DNA of 64,000 nucleotides, taken from assembly GCF_000763885.1 (NCBI RefSeq), contig NZ_JRKO01000002.1, positions 1 to 64,000 on the forward strand, written 5' to 3'. The position numbers and the translations under genes were made by a program. Position 1 is the first letter of the stretch. Each line of letters opens with the position of its first letter. Source of the DNA: Paracoccus versutus (lineage in GTDB: Bacteria; Pseudomonadota; Alphaproteobacteria; Rhodobacterales; Rhodobacteraceae). The notes beneath the pieces were generated by a model that saw nothing but the letters and a program-made list of their open reading frames with translations, searched no databases and was not told where the DNA came from. This document shows, one piece after another, positions 1 through 8,829 of the stretch.

Positions 1-1207
1 GGTCGGCGGCCAGCGGCGGGCCGGGGGTTTCGGCGCGTTCGGGGACATGGCTTTCGCGCGGCAGCGGGCGGCTGATCGCAGCCGTGCCGAAGCGCGCCGC
101 CAGCCGGTCCACCAGCCGCGCCAGCGCCAGCCCCTGGGGCGCGGCGCCGTCCAGGCCGGGCTGGGCCTGGGCCAGCGGCTCGACCGCCTCGGCGGCCAGC
201 CGGATCAGGTCGAAGCCATAGCCGGGGTCCAGCCGCTCCAGCCGGCCGTCGAACAGGCGCAGCAGGTGGCCGGGATCGCGCGTGGGCGCAGCCATGGCGA
301 CGCGGATGTCGCGCCGCTCGCCATCGACGCGAAAGACCGACAGGCACAGCCGCCGGCAGCCGCGATCCGCCGCCGCCATCTGCGCGCAAAGCGCCTCCAG
401 CAAGCCGGGCAGCCAGTCGGATGGGTCCATCACCGGCTCGGCCAGCCGGGCCTCGGCGCTGTATTCGGGCTCGGGCTCGGGCGCGTCCAGCGGTTCGGCC
501 GCCCGCCCCAGCGCCTGGTCGAGCCGGACCAGCGGGTTGTCCTGCGGCAGGGCGCGGGCAAAGCGGCGCATCAGCGACAGGCGCGGAATGGCGGCCAGGT
601 CGCCGATGGTCCTTAGCCCCAGCCGGCGCAAGAGCAGCAGGGTCTCGTCCGACAGCCGCAGCCCCGCGACCGGCAGCGGCGCTAGCGCCGGCAGCGGATC
701 GGTGCAGATCGCGCGCTCGGGGCCAAGGCGGGCCAGCGCCCAGGCCGCGCCGCGCGTCGGCGCCAGCGCCAGCCCGGCCGTCAGCCCGGCGCGGGCGAAG
801 CCGGCCTGGATCTGGGCCAGCATCGCCGCCTCGCCGCCGAACAGATGCGCGGCGCCGGTGGTGTCGAGGACGATGCCGTCATCGCCGTCGGGCGTGCTGT
901 ATGGCCCCCAGCGTCGCGCCCAGAAGGCCAGCCGCGCCAGCCTGGCCGCGTCGCGGTCGGGCTCGGCCGGCTCGATGCGCAATGCGGGGCAGATGGCGCG
1001 GCAATCCACGGCGCGGGCGCCGATCCGGGCGCCCGCCTGCTCGGCGGCCCGGTTCGCGGCATGGATCACGGGCCCATGCGGGCCGGGCGCGGCCAGGGCC
1101 AGCGGGATCTCGTCAGGCCAGGCGTCGCCCCGGCGCGCGGCCCGGCTCTGCCAGCTCTCGATCGCGAGGCGGGGCAGAGAAATCGAGACGATCCGCCGCC
1201 CGGTCAT
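1..1207 (-). CDS. imuB: Y-family DNA polymerase-like mutasome protein ImuB (partial)
   Basis: About 402 residues are visible, and the C-terminal part runs off the left edge of the window. The protein opens with a beta strand followed by PRLAIESW, where active Y-family polymerases carry their first catalytic acidic motif. This loss of the acidic residues is typical of ImuB, which acts as a beta-clamp-binding scaffold in SOS mutagenesis with ImuA and DnaE2. The segment GIVLDTTGAAHLFGGE (around residues 130-145) and the later helix-hairpin-helix-like LRLSDETLLLLRRLGLRTIG region fit the family. The ATG lies inside the 3' end of imuA (95-bp overlap), so the two are co-transcribed. dnaE2 would be expected further left, outside the window. 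Confidence 0.88.
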   Translation of the reverse strand, partial: MTGRRIVSISLPRLAIESWQSRAARRGDAWPDEIPLALAAPGPHGPVIHAANRAAEQAGARIGARAVDCRAICPALRIEPAEPDRDAARLARLAFWARRWGPYSTPDGDDGIVLDTTGAAHLFGGEAAMLAQIQAGFARAGLTAGLALAPTRGAAWALARLGPERAICTDPLPALAPLPVAGLRLSDETLLLLRRLGLRTIGDLAAIPRLSLMRRFARALPQDNPLVRLDQALGRAAEPLDAPEPEPEYSAEARLAEPVMDPSDWLPGLLEALCAQMAAADRGCRRLCLSVFRVDGERRDIRVAMAAPTRDPGHLLRLFDGRLERLDPGYGFDLIRLAAEAVEPLAQAQPGLDGAAPQGLALARLVDRLAARFGTAAISRPLPRESHVPERAETPGPPLAAD

Positions 1208-1790
1208 GGCGCGCCACCCAGGTCGAGGGGGGCCGGCCGCGCGCCCGGAACAGTTCCGCCAGCCAGCGCGGCTCGCCCGGCGCCTGCGGGTCGTCCGGGT
1301 CGGGGACCGAGGGCAGCGGCGCCAGCCGCCAGCGCATCCGCGCCGCGCTGGGTTCGGGCCGGGCGGCATGGCGGATCAGCCAGCAGGGCAGGCCCGCCGC
1401 CTCGGCCCGCAGCGCAAGGCGGCGGCTGGCGGTAAAGCTCAGCGCCGGGGCGGGGCCATGGATCTCGCCCACCACGGCGGCAAGGGCGCGGCCTTGCAGC
1501 CCGTCCTCCAGCGCGGCCAGCACATCGGCGGGGCGCGTCAGGTCCAGCCGCAGCAGATCGCGGCCCATGCCGGGCAGGAAGGGGGCGCCGAACTCGGCCC
1601 GGCTCAGCCGGTCCTGCGCCCAAAGCACCAGCCCCGGCGGCAGGGCGGCCAGGACGAATCCAGGCGCCGCCCCCGCCAGCGGACGGGTGCCGAAGGCTTC
1701 GGACAGGGTCGGCGCGGTCGGCTGCGGCGCCGCGGGGACTGGCGCCCGTCCGAAAGGCGCCACCCCGGATGGGAAAGGGCGAGCGGACAT
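1113..1790 (-). CDS. imuA: SOS mutasome protein ImuA (RecA/SulA-like)
   Basis: This is a 225-residue protein of the ImuA family. These RecA-fold-like proteins lack RecA activity and work with ImuB and the error-prone polymerase DnaE2 in damage-induced mutagenesis. The identification rests on its position directly upstream of imuB, its size, and family-like segments such as LSRAEFGAPFLPGMG and GEIHGPAPALSFTASRR. I chose the ATG at 1790; a TTG twelve bases upstream would add four residues. A LexA-type box lies 15 bp before the ATG. No strong Shine-Dalgarno is visible. The family is poorly conserved, so single-protein recognition is weaker than the context. Confidence 0.82.
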   Translation of the reverse strand: MSARPFPSGVAPFGRAPVPAAPQPTAPTLSEAFGTRPLAGAAPGFVLAALPPGLVLWAQDRLSRAEFGAPFLPGMGRDLLRLDLTRPADVLAALEDGLQGRALAAVVGEIHGPAPALSFTASRRLALRAEAAGLPCWLIRHAARPEPSAARMRWRLAPLPSVPDPDDPQAPGEPRWLAELFRARGRPPSTWVARHDRAADRLDFSAPPRDRELAEPGRAPGRRLA

Positions 1791-1805
1791 GGTTTCAGTC
1801 AATGT

Positions 1806-1820
1806 GTTCCTGATTTGTTC
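1806..1820 (-). promoter_or_regulatory. LexA (SOS) box GTTC-N7-GTTC
   Basis: A perfect direct repeat GTTC, seven bases (ctgattt), GTTC lies 15 bp upstream of the imuA ATG. This is the established alphaproteobacterial LexA recognition pattern. The site sits in the divergent region shared with the small-protein/ku operon, about 100 bp from that operon's start. It could in principle influence both directions, but its position fits repression of imuAB best. Confidence 0.85.
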
Positions 1821-1822
1821 CT

Positions 1823-1839
1823 ATCCCTTGTCCAGGGAT
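1823..1839. repeat. Short inverted repeat in the imuA/ku divergent promoter
   Basis: Arms ATCCCT and AGGGAT (6 bp each, perfect) flank TGTCC and start two bases after the LexA box. It may be an operator or a coincidence; nothing else supports a function. Confidence 0.3.
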
Positions 1840-1922
1840 TCGTCAATCCGGCCGCGCCAGGGAACATTGCACCGCCAGCGCGGTTGAGACCCCTGACGCC
1901 AGAGATGCAGGAGGAAAGCACC

Positions 1923-2201
1923 ATGGCCCATGCAAGCCGCAAGAAATTCGGGGCAGGGCAGCAGGATCAGGGCAAGGGCGACGCCTCGGGCGGCATGACC
2001 CCCGGCACGGCCGAGAACCTGCCCGAGAACGAGGTTCTGTCCAACCGCGACACCGCGCGGCATTCGCAGCAGCGCGGGCTAGACAGCCGGCATGTGCAGA
2101 ACCAGCAGCACCACGACCACGCCGGCAACCGCGAGCACGCGGAGGGGGACGACCTGCCCGACCGCCGCCCGGATGACGGGCCCATCCGCGACGAACCCTG
2201 A
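1923..2201 (+). CDS. Small hydrophilic protein translationally coupled to Ku
   Basis: This 92-residue protein has a strong AGGAGGAAAG ribosome-binding site seven bases before the ATG. It has no membrane segment, signal peptide or cysteine. It is rich in Gly, Gln, Asn, Asp, His and Arg, so it is probably disordered, and it is acidic at the C-terminus. The central stretch ENEVLSNRDTARHSQQRGLD followed by VQNQQHHDHAGNR looks like the conserved core. I recall similar small hypothetical proteins in alphaproteobacteria but could not check this. Its TGA overlaps the ATG of ku (TGATG), which indicates coupled translation. Its function is unknown; a role with Ku/LigD is inferred from position only. 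Confidence 0.75.
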   Translation: MAHASRKKFGAGQQDQGKGDASGGMTPGTAENLPENEVLSNRDTARHSQQRGLDSRHVQNQQHHDHAGNREHAEGDDLPDRRPDDGPIRDEP

Positions 2202-3007
2202 TGGCGCCGCGTTCCTTCTGGAAGGGCTATCTGAAGCTGTCGCTGGTCACTTGCCCGGTGTCGATGATGCCGGCCACCGGCGAGGGCGAGAAGCTGCGCT
2301 TCCACACGCTCAACGCCCGCACCGGCAACCGCGTCGTCAGCCGCTATGTCGATGCCGAGACCGGCAAGCCCGTGGCCGAGGAGGACGAGGTCAAGGGCTA
2401 TCCCCGCGGCGAGGACGACCACGTGCTGCTGGAGGATGACGAGATCGCCTCGGTGGCGCTGGAAAGCGCCCGCACCATCGACATCGACATGTTCGTGCCG
2501 GCCGATTCGATCGGCTGGATCTGGTATGACAAGCCGCATTACCTGGTGCCGGACGATCCCATCGGCGAGGAAGCCTATGGCGTGATCCGCGACGCCATGG
2601 GCGCGACCGGGACGGTGGGCATCTCGCGGCTGGTGCTTTACCGCCGCGAGCGCGCGGTGATGCTGGAGCCGCGCGACAAGGGCATCGTGCTGTGGACCCT
2701 GCGCTATGGCGACGAGGTGCGGCCCGAGGCGGATTACTTCGACCGGATCGGCGACGAAAAGGTCGATGCCGGGCTGCTGAAGCTGGTCACGCGGCTGATC
2801 GAGGAGCGCAGCGTGCCCTGGGAGCCCTCGCTGGTGGCCGATCCGGTGCAGGAGAAGCTTCTGGACATCATCGCGGCCAAGACCAAGGGACGCAAGCGCG
2901 CGGCCAGGGCGAAGCCCGAGGCGCCGGCCACGGCGGGCAATGTCATCAACATCATGGAGGCGCTGAAGAAAAGCATCGCCTCGGAAAGCAAGCCCAGGCG
3001 GCGCTAG
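2201..3007 (+). CDS. ku: Non-homologous end-joining protein Ku
   Basis: This 268-residue bacterial Ku forms a homodimeric ring that binds DNA double-strand ends and recruits LigD. The typical N-terminus (FWKGYLKLSLVTCPV, residues 6-20) is followed by the Ku core to about residue 220. The C-terminus is basic (KTKGRKRAARAK, and a final SKPRRR), which in other Ku proteins contributes to DNA threading and LigD stimulation. The start overlaps the stop of the upstream small gene. The TAG stop overlaps the stop of the convergent ligD in a shared CTAG. The length is usual for the family. Confidence 0.96.
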   Translation: MAPRSFWKGYLKLSLVTCPVSMMPATGEGEKLRFHTLNARTGNRVVSRYVDAETGKPVAEEDEVKGYPRGEDDHVLLEDDEIASVALESARTIDIDMFVPADSIGWIWYDKPHYLVPDDPIGEEAYGVIRDAMGATGTVGISRLVLYRRERAVMLEPRDKGIVLWTLRYGDEVRPEADYFDRIGDEKVDAGLLKLVTRLIEERSVPWEPSLVADPVQEKLLDIIAAKTKGRKRAARAKPEAPATAGNVINIMEALKKSIASESKPRRR

Positions 3008-5547
3008 CCGGCCTTCCGGCGGCGGCTGCGCGGCGCCTCGAGCGGTGCGGCGGCGGCGCGGAACCCGTCCCAGGGGTCCGAGCCCAGCGTGGCCAGCCGC
3101 GTCGGCATGTTCTGCAGGGTGAACCAGGCCGGGCCGATGCCGGCGTCCAGCTCGTCCCAGCGCAGCGGGGCCGAGACGGCGGCGCCGGGCCGGGCGCGGG
3201 TGGAATAGGCGGCGACGGCTGTCGCGCCGCGCTGGTTGCGCAGATAGTCGATCAGGATCCTGCCCCGCCGCCGCGCCTTGCTGATGGTCGAGACATAGCG
3301 GCCGGGATCGTCGGCGGCCATGGCATCGGCCAGTGCCTTGGTGAAGGCCTTGACCGCCGGCCATTCCGCCTGCGGGCGCAGGGGCGCGACCACATGCAGC
3401 CCCTTGCCGCCCGAGGTCTTGACGAAACCGGCAAGGCCGTGATCCTCGAGCCGCCGGCGCAACTCCCGCGCCGCCTCGACCACCAGCGGCCAGGCGACGC
3501 CTTCGCCGGGGTCGAGGTCCATGGTGATCATGTCCGGCCGTTCCCAATCGGCGGCGGTCGCGCCCCAGGGGTGGATCTCCAGCGCGGCCGATTGCACCAG
3601 CCCCATCAGCCCGTCCAGATCCTCGATGCCGATCAGCGGCTCGCCCTGCGGCTCCTTGGGATCGCGCAGCAGCGAGATATGCGGGTTCAGCCCCTTCCAG
3701 GCGTGCTTCTGGAAGAACCGCTCGCCGTCGATGCCGTTCGGGCAGCGCAGCAGCGCCAGCGGCCGGCCGGTGATCCAGGGCGCGATCCAGCGCCAGACCT
3801 CGGCATGGTAATCGGCAAGCCCTTCCTTGGTCACGCCTTCCTCGGGCCAATAGAGCCGGTCGGGATGGGTCAGCCGCACCCGCCGCCGCTGCGGCGCCGG
3901 GTGTTTCGCGGCAGGCTTCGCGGTTTCGCGCACGATCTCGGCCGCGGGCTTGTCCTCGCGCAGGCCGCGGAAGGCGGCGTGGCGCAGGTGGCCGTCGGCG
4001 GTCCAGGCGCGGAACTCGACCTCGGCCACCAGTTCGGGGCGGACATAGCGGGCCTGCCGCGCCTCGTCGGCGGTCAGGCGGGCGGCAAAGGGGCTGTCGG
4101 GGATGCGCATCCGCTCCAGCCGGCGGAACAGATCCTCGGCCACGGCGGCGGAAAAGCCGGTGCCGACGCGGCCGACATGCTGCAAGCCGCCCTGTTCGTA
4201 AACGCCCAGGATCAGCGAGCCGATGGCGCGGCGCGACACCGAGGAGGGGACATAGCCCGCGACCACGAATTCCTGCCGGGCCGAGCATTTCGACTTGATC
4301 CAGGCCCGGCCGCGCCCGGCGCGATAGGGGCCGTCGCGCAGCTTCGACACGATCCCCTCGAGGCTCAGCCGGCAGGCATGGCGCAGGACCAGTGCGCCGC
4401 CTTCGTCGAAATGGGTGCTGAACCGCAGGATGCCGCCTTCCTGGCCCAGAAGCCGGGCGAGCAGCGCCTTGCGCTCGACCAGCGGCACCCTGCACAGGTC
4501 GTATCCGTCCAGATAAAGCAGGTCGAAGGCGTAGAAGGCGAAGCGGTCGGATCGCCCGGCGCTGAGATCGGCCTGCAGGGCCGAGAAATCCGAGGCGCCG
4601 GCATCGGTCTCGACCACCAATTCGCCATCCAGGATGGCCGTGCCCACGGGCAGGTCGCGCAGGGCGGCGGGCACGGCCTTGCCGAAGCGCGTCGTCCAGT
4701 CCAGCCCGCTGCGGGTCAGAAGCTTGACCCGCCCCGCCTCGATCCGCGCTTGCAGGCGGTAGCCGTCGAACTTGATCTCGTGCAGCCAGCGTTCGCCCTG
4801 CGGGGCGGCCGAGGCCAGCGTGGCCAGCATCGGCTCGACGAAACCCGGCATCGCCGCCTTGCGCGCGCCCTTGACCGCCGCCGGTTCGGGCGGCTCGGGG
4901 TCCGGCTCCGGCGCGGCCCTGGGCTTTTTCGCCCGCCCGGCCGGCTTGCGGATGCGCCCGGTCTTCGAGGACCAGCCCGGCGCCTCGCCCGCGACATCGG
5001 CGATCTGCCGGCCGGTCTTGACCGATTCCGGCCGCTCGTCGAGGATGTCGGGCGCGTCCTTTGTCCGGGCGAATTCGTCCTCGCCCTTGATCAGCAGCCA
5101 GTTCTCGCGCTTTTCGCGCGGCTTGCCGCGCATGCGGACCAGATGCCAGCGGCCATGCAGCTTTTCGCCATGAAGGGTGAATTCCAGATGGCCCTTGGCA
5201 TAGCCCTGATGCGGATCGCCGACCGGCGTCCAGGTGCCGCGGTCCCACAGGATGACGGTGCCGCCGCCATATTCGCCCTTTGGGATGGTGCCCTCGAAAT
5301 CGCCATATTCCAACGGGTGGTTCTCGACATGCACCGCCAGGCGCTTTTCGTCGGGCACCAGGCTGGGCCCCTTGGCGACGGCCCAGCTTTTCAGCACCCC
5401 GTCCAGCTCCAGCCGGAAATCGTAATGCAGCCGCGTCGCCGCATGTTTCTGGACCACGAAGGCGTCGCCGCCCTTGCGGATGCGCCCGCCCTTGGGTTCC
5501 GGCGTCGCGGCGAAATCGCGTTTCTTGCGATAGGTCTCCAGCGCCAT
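3004..5547 (-). CDS. ligD: Multifunctional NHEJ DNA ligase LigD
   Basis: This 847-residue ATP-dependent ligase of bacterial end joining has all three modules. The 3'-phosphoesterase domain spans about residues 35-185 (HYDFRLELDG, then FEGTIPKGEYGGG). A charged Pro/Glu/Lys linker follows. The ligase domain has the adenylation motif EIKFDGYR with nucleophile Lys259, then an OB fold. The C-terminal primase/polymerase domain covers about residues 560-830 and contains the metal-binding ITMDLDPGEG. The order phosphoesterase-ligase-polymerase is the Pseudomonas-like arrangement. It faces ku tail to tail with overlapping stop codons, so the two partners are transcribed separately. About 460 bp of non-coding DNA precede it. 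Confidence 0.96.
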   Translation of the reverse strand: MALETYRKKRDFAATPEPKGGRIRKGGDAFVVQKHAATRLHYDFRLELDGVLKSWAVAKGPSLVPDEKRLAVHVENHPLEYGDFEGTIPKGEYGGGTVILWDRGTWTPVGDPHQGYAKGHLEFTLHGEKLHGRWHLVRMRGKPREKRENWLLIKGEDEFARTKDAPDILDERPESVKTGRQIADVAGEAPGWSSKTGRIRKPAGRAKKPRAAPEPDPEPPEPAAVKGARKAAMPGFVEPMLATLASAAPQGERWLHEIKFDGYRLQARIEAGRVKLLTRSGLDWTTRFGKAVPAALRDLPVGTAILDGELVVETDAGASDFSALQADLSAGRSDRFAFYAFDLLYLDGYDLCRVPLVERKALLARLLGQEGGILRFSTHFDEGGALVLRHACRLSLEGIVSKLRDGPYRAGRGRAWIKSKCSARQEFVVAGYVPSSVSRRAIGSLILGVYEQGGLQHVGRVGTGFSAAVAEDLFRRLERMRIPDSPFAARLTADEARQARYVRPELVAEVEFRAWTADGHLRHAAFRGLREDKPAAEIVRETAKPAAKHPAPQRRRVRLTHPDRLYWPEEGVTKEGLADYHAEVWRWIAPWITGRPLALLRCPNGIDGERFFQKHAWKGLNPHISLLRDPKEPQGEPLIGIEDLDGLMGLVQSAALEIHPWGATAADWERPDMITMDLDPGEGVAWPLVVEAARELRRRLEDHGLAGFVKTSGGKGLHVVAPLRPQAEWPAVKAFTKALADAMAADDPGRYVSTISKARRRGRILIDYLRNQRGATAVAAYSTRARPGAAVSAPLRWDELDAGIGPAWFTLQNMPTRLATLGSDPWDGFRAAAAPLEAPRSRRRKAG

Positions 5548-6005
5548 GGCTCAGCCGTCGCGTTGCTGAAAGCGGCCGGACCACGGGACGCGCAGGCCCG
5601 CTGCCGGCCGGTCCTGCCGCCCGATTGGCGGGTTGGTTCGGGCCTTTGCGGCAAGCGGTGGTCTCATGCTGGGGCCTCATTCCGGTTGAGGGGGCGTTCC
5701 GGCAGGGGGATTTTCCAAACCCCCTGCGCCGGCCTTGGTTCCCGTGCAAGGCGCAGGACCAAGCGAAACCGAGGCGGCCCGTTCGGCAGCCGTCCAGCCC
5801 CCGCCGTGTCCGGCAGCGGGGCCGCGACCGCCAGGGGCAGGGCCGCCTCGACCCCGGAAACCGCCGGCCGCGACCGGGACCGCCACCGCTTTTGCGATTG
5901 CGTCCCGACTTGTCGGGGCACGAGAGGGACATCGCTTGAGCCGGCCTGTGCTTCCAGGGTGAATGTGAACCGGCCAAGCGCGCGAATGTTCCCGCAAATG
6001 CGCGG
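5548..6005. other. 458-bp intergenic region between udgX and ligD
   Basis: I find no convincing gene here. Both neighbours are on the minus strand, so this region must hold the udgX 3' end and the ligD promoter. It contains one inverted repeat, GCAGGGGG (5702-5709) and CCCCCTGC (5720-5727) with a 10-base loop. This could be a weak terminator, but there is no T-run. Open frames across it have no ribosome-binding site and a non-protein-like composition. Confidence 0.6.
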
Positions 6006-6617
6006 TCAGCCGCCCACCAGCCCCCAGCCCCGCTTCAGATCGGCCCGGAACCGCCTGCGCCCGGTCTCCCGCTCGGCCGCATCGCGGATGCGCAGCAGCC
6101 AGGAGGGATGGATGGTCACGATCATCGGCATGCCGCCCTCCAGCCGGCGGATCTCGCCACGCAGGGACGAGATCGTCGCCGGTCGCCCCAGCAGGCTGCG
6201 CACCGCCGTCGCGCCCATCGCCACCAGGACGGCGGGGGCCACCAGCTTGAGTTCCTGCCCCAGCCACCATTTGCAGCGGTCGATCTCGCCGGCATTGGGG
6301 CGGCGGTGCAGGCGGCGCTTGCCGCGGGGCGCGAACTTGAAATGCTTGACGGCATTGGTGACGAAGACCTGCCCGCGCGGGATGCCCGCCTCGGCCAGGA
6401 TCTGGTCGAAAAGCTGCCCGGCCGGACCGACGAAGGGGCGGCCGGCAAGGTCTTCCTTGTCGCCGGGCTGTTCGCCCACCACCATCATCCGCGCCTGCCG
6501 GTGCCCTTCGCCCGGAACGACCTGCGTGGCGTGGAGATAAAGCGGGCAGCGCGTGCAGGCCGCCTCGGCCTGGGCCAGTTCGGCCAGCGAACCGGCCTCA
6601 ATTTCCGCGGTGGACAT
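6006..6617 (-). CDS. udgX: UdgX-type uracil-DNA glycosylase
   Basis: This 203-residue protein of the family-4-like uracil-DNA glycosylase superfamily carries the two signatures of UdgX. Motif A is GEQPGDKED (residues 48-56). The KRRLH insertion (residues 100-104) matches the KRRIH loop whose histidine bonds covalently to the abasic site in characterised UdgX. The Cys pair at 21/24 and Cys115 fit the iron-sulfur ligands; TIHPS (168-172) is the second catalytic motif. The start chosen at 6617 has AGGAGG nine bases upstream; an upstream in-frame start would add a basic tail without this site. The gene lies between ligD and the divergent gatB. Confidence 0.88.
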   Translation of the reverse strand: MSTAEIEAGSLAELAQAEAACTRCPLYLHATQVVPGEGHRQARMMVVGEQPGDKEDLAGRPFVGPAGQLFDQILAEAGIPRGQVFVTNAVKHFKFAPRGKRRLHRRPNAGEIDRCKWWLGQELKLVAPAVLVAMGATAVRSLLGRPATISSLRGEIRRLEGGMPMIVTIHPSWLLRIRDAAERETGRRRFRADLKRGWGLVGG

Positions 6618-6815
6618 GCGCCGCCTCCTTCTGCGTCCCGCGGCCCGGCGGCCTGGACGCACGCAGCCGGGCGGCGTGGAAAAATCCCATGGCTTTCATC
6701 CCGTCCATGTCGGGGCCAACCTTCCGGCCGCGGCTTTGTTCCACCGCCCGCGCGACCCTTGCGAGCCGCGCGCCAAGCGCCTAGAAGGCGGGGCAGCCTT
6801 GCCAGGGGAAATGCC

Positions 6816-8333
6816 ATGCTTGACCATCTGACCTATACCGCCCCCGAACCGAAAACCATCCAGGGTGCGAAACAGGACTGGGAACTGGTCATCGGGCTGG
6901 AGGTCCATGCCCAGGTCGCCTCGAACGCCAAGCTGTTTTCCGGCGCCTCGACCGGCTTCGGGGCCGAGCCGAACAGCCATGTCGCCTTCGTCGACGCCGC
7001 CATGCCGGGGATGCTGCCGGTCATCAACGAATTCTGCGTGGCGCAGGCGGTCAAGACCGGGCTGGGCCTGAAGGCGGCGATCAACCTGGTCTCGGCCTTC
7101 GACCGCAAGAACTATTTCTATCCCGACCTGCCGCAGGGCTACCAGATCAGCCAGCTCTATCACCCCATCGTGGGCGAGGGCGAGGTGATCGTGGACATGG
7201 CCCCCGGCGTCGCCCGCCGCGTCAGGATCGAGCGCATCCACCTGGAACAGGATGCCGGCAAGTCGATCCACGACATGGACCCGAACATGTCCTTCGTGGA
7301 CCTGAACCGCACCGGCGTCGCGCTGATGGAGATCGTCAGCCGCCCCGACATCCGCGGCCCCGAGGAAGCGGCCGCCTATGTCGCGAAACTTCGCCAGATC
7401 ATGCGCTACCTGGGCACCTGCGACGGCAACATGCAGAACGGCAACCTGCGCGCCGACGTGAACGTCTCGGTCTGCGCGCCCGGCGCCTATGAGCGCTACC
7501 AGGAGACCGGCGATTTCAGCCATCTCGGCACCCGCTGCGAGATCAAGAACATGAACTCGCTGCGCTTCATCCAGGCCGCCATCGACTACGAGGCCCGCCG
7601 CCAGATCGCCATCATCGAGGACGGCGGCAAGGTGGTGCAGGAAACCCGGCTCTACGACCCCGACCGGGGCGAGACCCGCTCGATGCGCTCCAAGGAAGAG
7701 GCGCATGACTACCGCTATTTCCCCGATCCCGACCTGCTGCCGCTTGAGATCGAGCAGGGCTGGGTGGACGAGATCGCCGGCGCGATGCCGGAACTGCCGG
7801 ACGAGAAGAAGGCGCGTTTCGTCACCGAACTGGGCCTGTCCGAATACGATGCCGGCGTGCTGACCGCCGAGGTCGAAAGCGCCGACTATTTCGAGCAGGT
7901 CGCCGCCGGGCGCGACGGCAAGCAAGCGGCGAACTGGGTCATCAACGAGCTGTTCGGCCGGCTGAACAAGGAAGGGCTGAGCGTCGAGACCTCGCCCGTC
8001 TCGGCCGCCCAGCTGGGCGGCGTGATCGACCTGATCGGCTCGGGCGCGATCTCGGGCAAGATCGCCAAGGAGCTGTTCGAGATCCTGTGGACCGAAGGCG
8101 GCGATCCGGCCCAGATCGTCGAGGCGCGCGGCATGAAGCAGGTCACCGATCTGGGCGCCATCGAGGCGGCGGTGGACGAGATCATCGCCGCCAATCCGGC
8201 GCAGGTCGAAAAGGCGCGGGCCAATCCCAAGCTGGCCGGCTGGTTCGTGGGCCAGGTGCTGAAGGCCACCGGCGGCAAGGCCAACCCGGCCGCGGTGAAC
8301 GAACTGGTGGCCAAGAAGCTCGCCCTGGCCTGA
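6816..8333 (+). CDS. gatB: Aspartyl/glutamyl-tRNA amidotransferase subunit B
   Basis: The 505-residue GatB is the kinase/tRNA-binding subunit of GatCAB. It converts misacylated Glu-tRNA(Gln) and Asp-tRNA(Asn) to the correct amides. The N-terminal catalytic cradle starts with [12 protein letters not shown] (residues 23-34) and includes [19 protein letters not shown]. The C-terminal YqeY-like tail domain ends at [16 protein letters not shown]. The start at 6816 follows AGGGGAA; a nearby ATG at 6811 is out of frame. gatA and gatC are not adjacent. Confidence 0.97.
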   Translation: MLDHLTYTAPEPKTIQGAKQDWELVIGLEVHAQVASNAKLFSGASTGFGAEPNSHVAFVDAAMPGMLPVINEFCVAQAVKTGLGLKAAINLVSAFDRKNYFYPDLPQGYQISQLYHPIVGEGEVIVDMAPGVARRVRIERIHLEQDAGKSIHDMDPNMSFVDLNRTGVALMEIVSRPDIRGPEEAAAYVAKLRQIMRYLGTCDGNMQNGNLRADVNVSVCAPGAYERYQETGDFSHLGTRCEIKNMNSLRFIQAAIDYEARRQIAIIEDGGKVVQETRLYDPDRGETRSMRSKEEAHDYRYFPDPDLLPLEIEQGWVDEIAGAMPELPDEKKARFVTELGLSEYDAGVLTAEVESADYFEQVAAGRDGKQAANWVINELFGRLNKEGLSVETSPVSAAQLGGVIDLIGSGAISGKIAKELFEILWTEGGDPAQIVEARGMKQVTDLGAIEAAVDEIIAANPAQVEKARANPKLAGWFVGQVLKATGGKANPAAVNELVAKKLALA

Positions 8334-8621
8334 TCCGCCGCGGACAGCCGGCCCACGCCGCGGCGCGGCTTGGGCGTGGCAGGGCAAGGGGCCTTTCCGG
8401 CCCCGCCCAGCCGCGCAAGGGCAAGCCCTTCGGCCGTTTTCCGCCACGTGGTCCGGCCTATCGGCAAGCCTCCGCCATTCCCGCCCGGCATGAAAAAGCC
8501 CGCATCTTTCCGCCGCGTCTGCGGTCTGCAGCAGCCTTCAATAGGGGCCAGCGGGAGATTGCCCATCCTGGGCGATATGCTCGTGCTGCGGCGTCGAGTT
8601 TGGTTATCAAGATCAGACCCC

Positions 8622-8654
8622 TGAGGGCGCCCTCAGCCATCGTTCAGGATGGCT
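8622..8654. repeat. Palindrome plus adjoining hairpin
   Basis: TGAGGGCGCCCTCA (8622-8635) is a perfect 14-bp palindrome. It shares its last base with a second inverted repeat, AGCCATC (8635-8641) and GATGGCT (8648-8654) around the loop GTTCAG. Confidence 0.6.
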
Positions 8655-8763
8655 GGCACGAGGTCTGGCCCGAGATAGACAAGCCGTCTGGCTGGCATCC
8701 GGGCCGGCAGCTGCTGATACCGGAGCCGTTTCGCGACTGGCCGCCTCGTCCCGCATCGCAGGC

Positions 8764-8781
8764 GGGTCATCCTCGGATGAC
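8764..8781. repeat. 8-bp inverted repeat with 2-bp spacer
   Basis: GGTCATCC (8764-8771), TC, GGATGACC (8774-8781). The short spacer suits a protein-binding site better than an RNA hairpin. No gene starts nearby. Confidence 0.5.
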
Positions 8782-8801
8782 CTTGGCGGACACTCCCCAT
8801 G

Positions 8802-8829
8802 GAAAAGGCCCCGCGCCGGAACGCGGGGC
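8802..8829 (-). terminator. Intrinsic terminator of the ppiB-ppiA operon
   Basis: On the minus strand a 9-bp GC-rich stem (8821-8829 pairing with 8806-8814, six-base loop) is followed by TTTT (8805-8802). It starts 22 bases after the ppiA stop codon. Confidence 0.85.

Noticed and set aside
1967-5977. A very long open frame (over 1300 codons) on the minus strand across ku and ligD
   Set aside because: It is a GC-rich shadow frame: Arg/Pro/Gly/Ala-rich, no domain, and it overlaps the well-supported Ku and LigD frames.
2692-6540. A long plus-strand open frame opposite ligD and udgX
   Set aside because: Antisense shadow of LigD with repetitive Gln/His/Ala/Gly composition and no recognisable domain.
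8602-8800. A possible transposase or gene remnant in the gatB-ppiA interval
   Set aside because: One frame reads a little protein-like (WHEVWPEIDKPSGWHPG) but has no start, no motif and no terminal repeats, so it is described only as non-coding.
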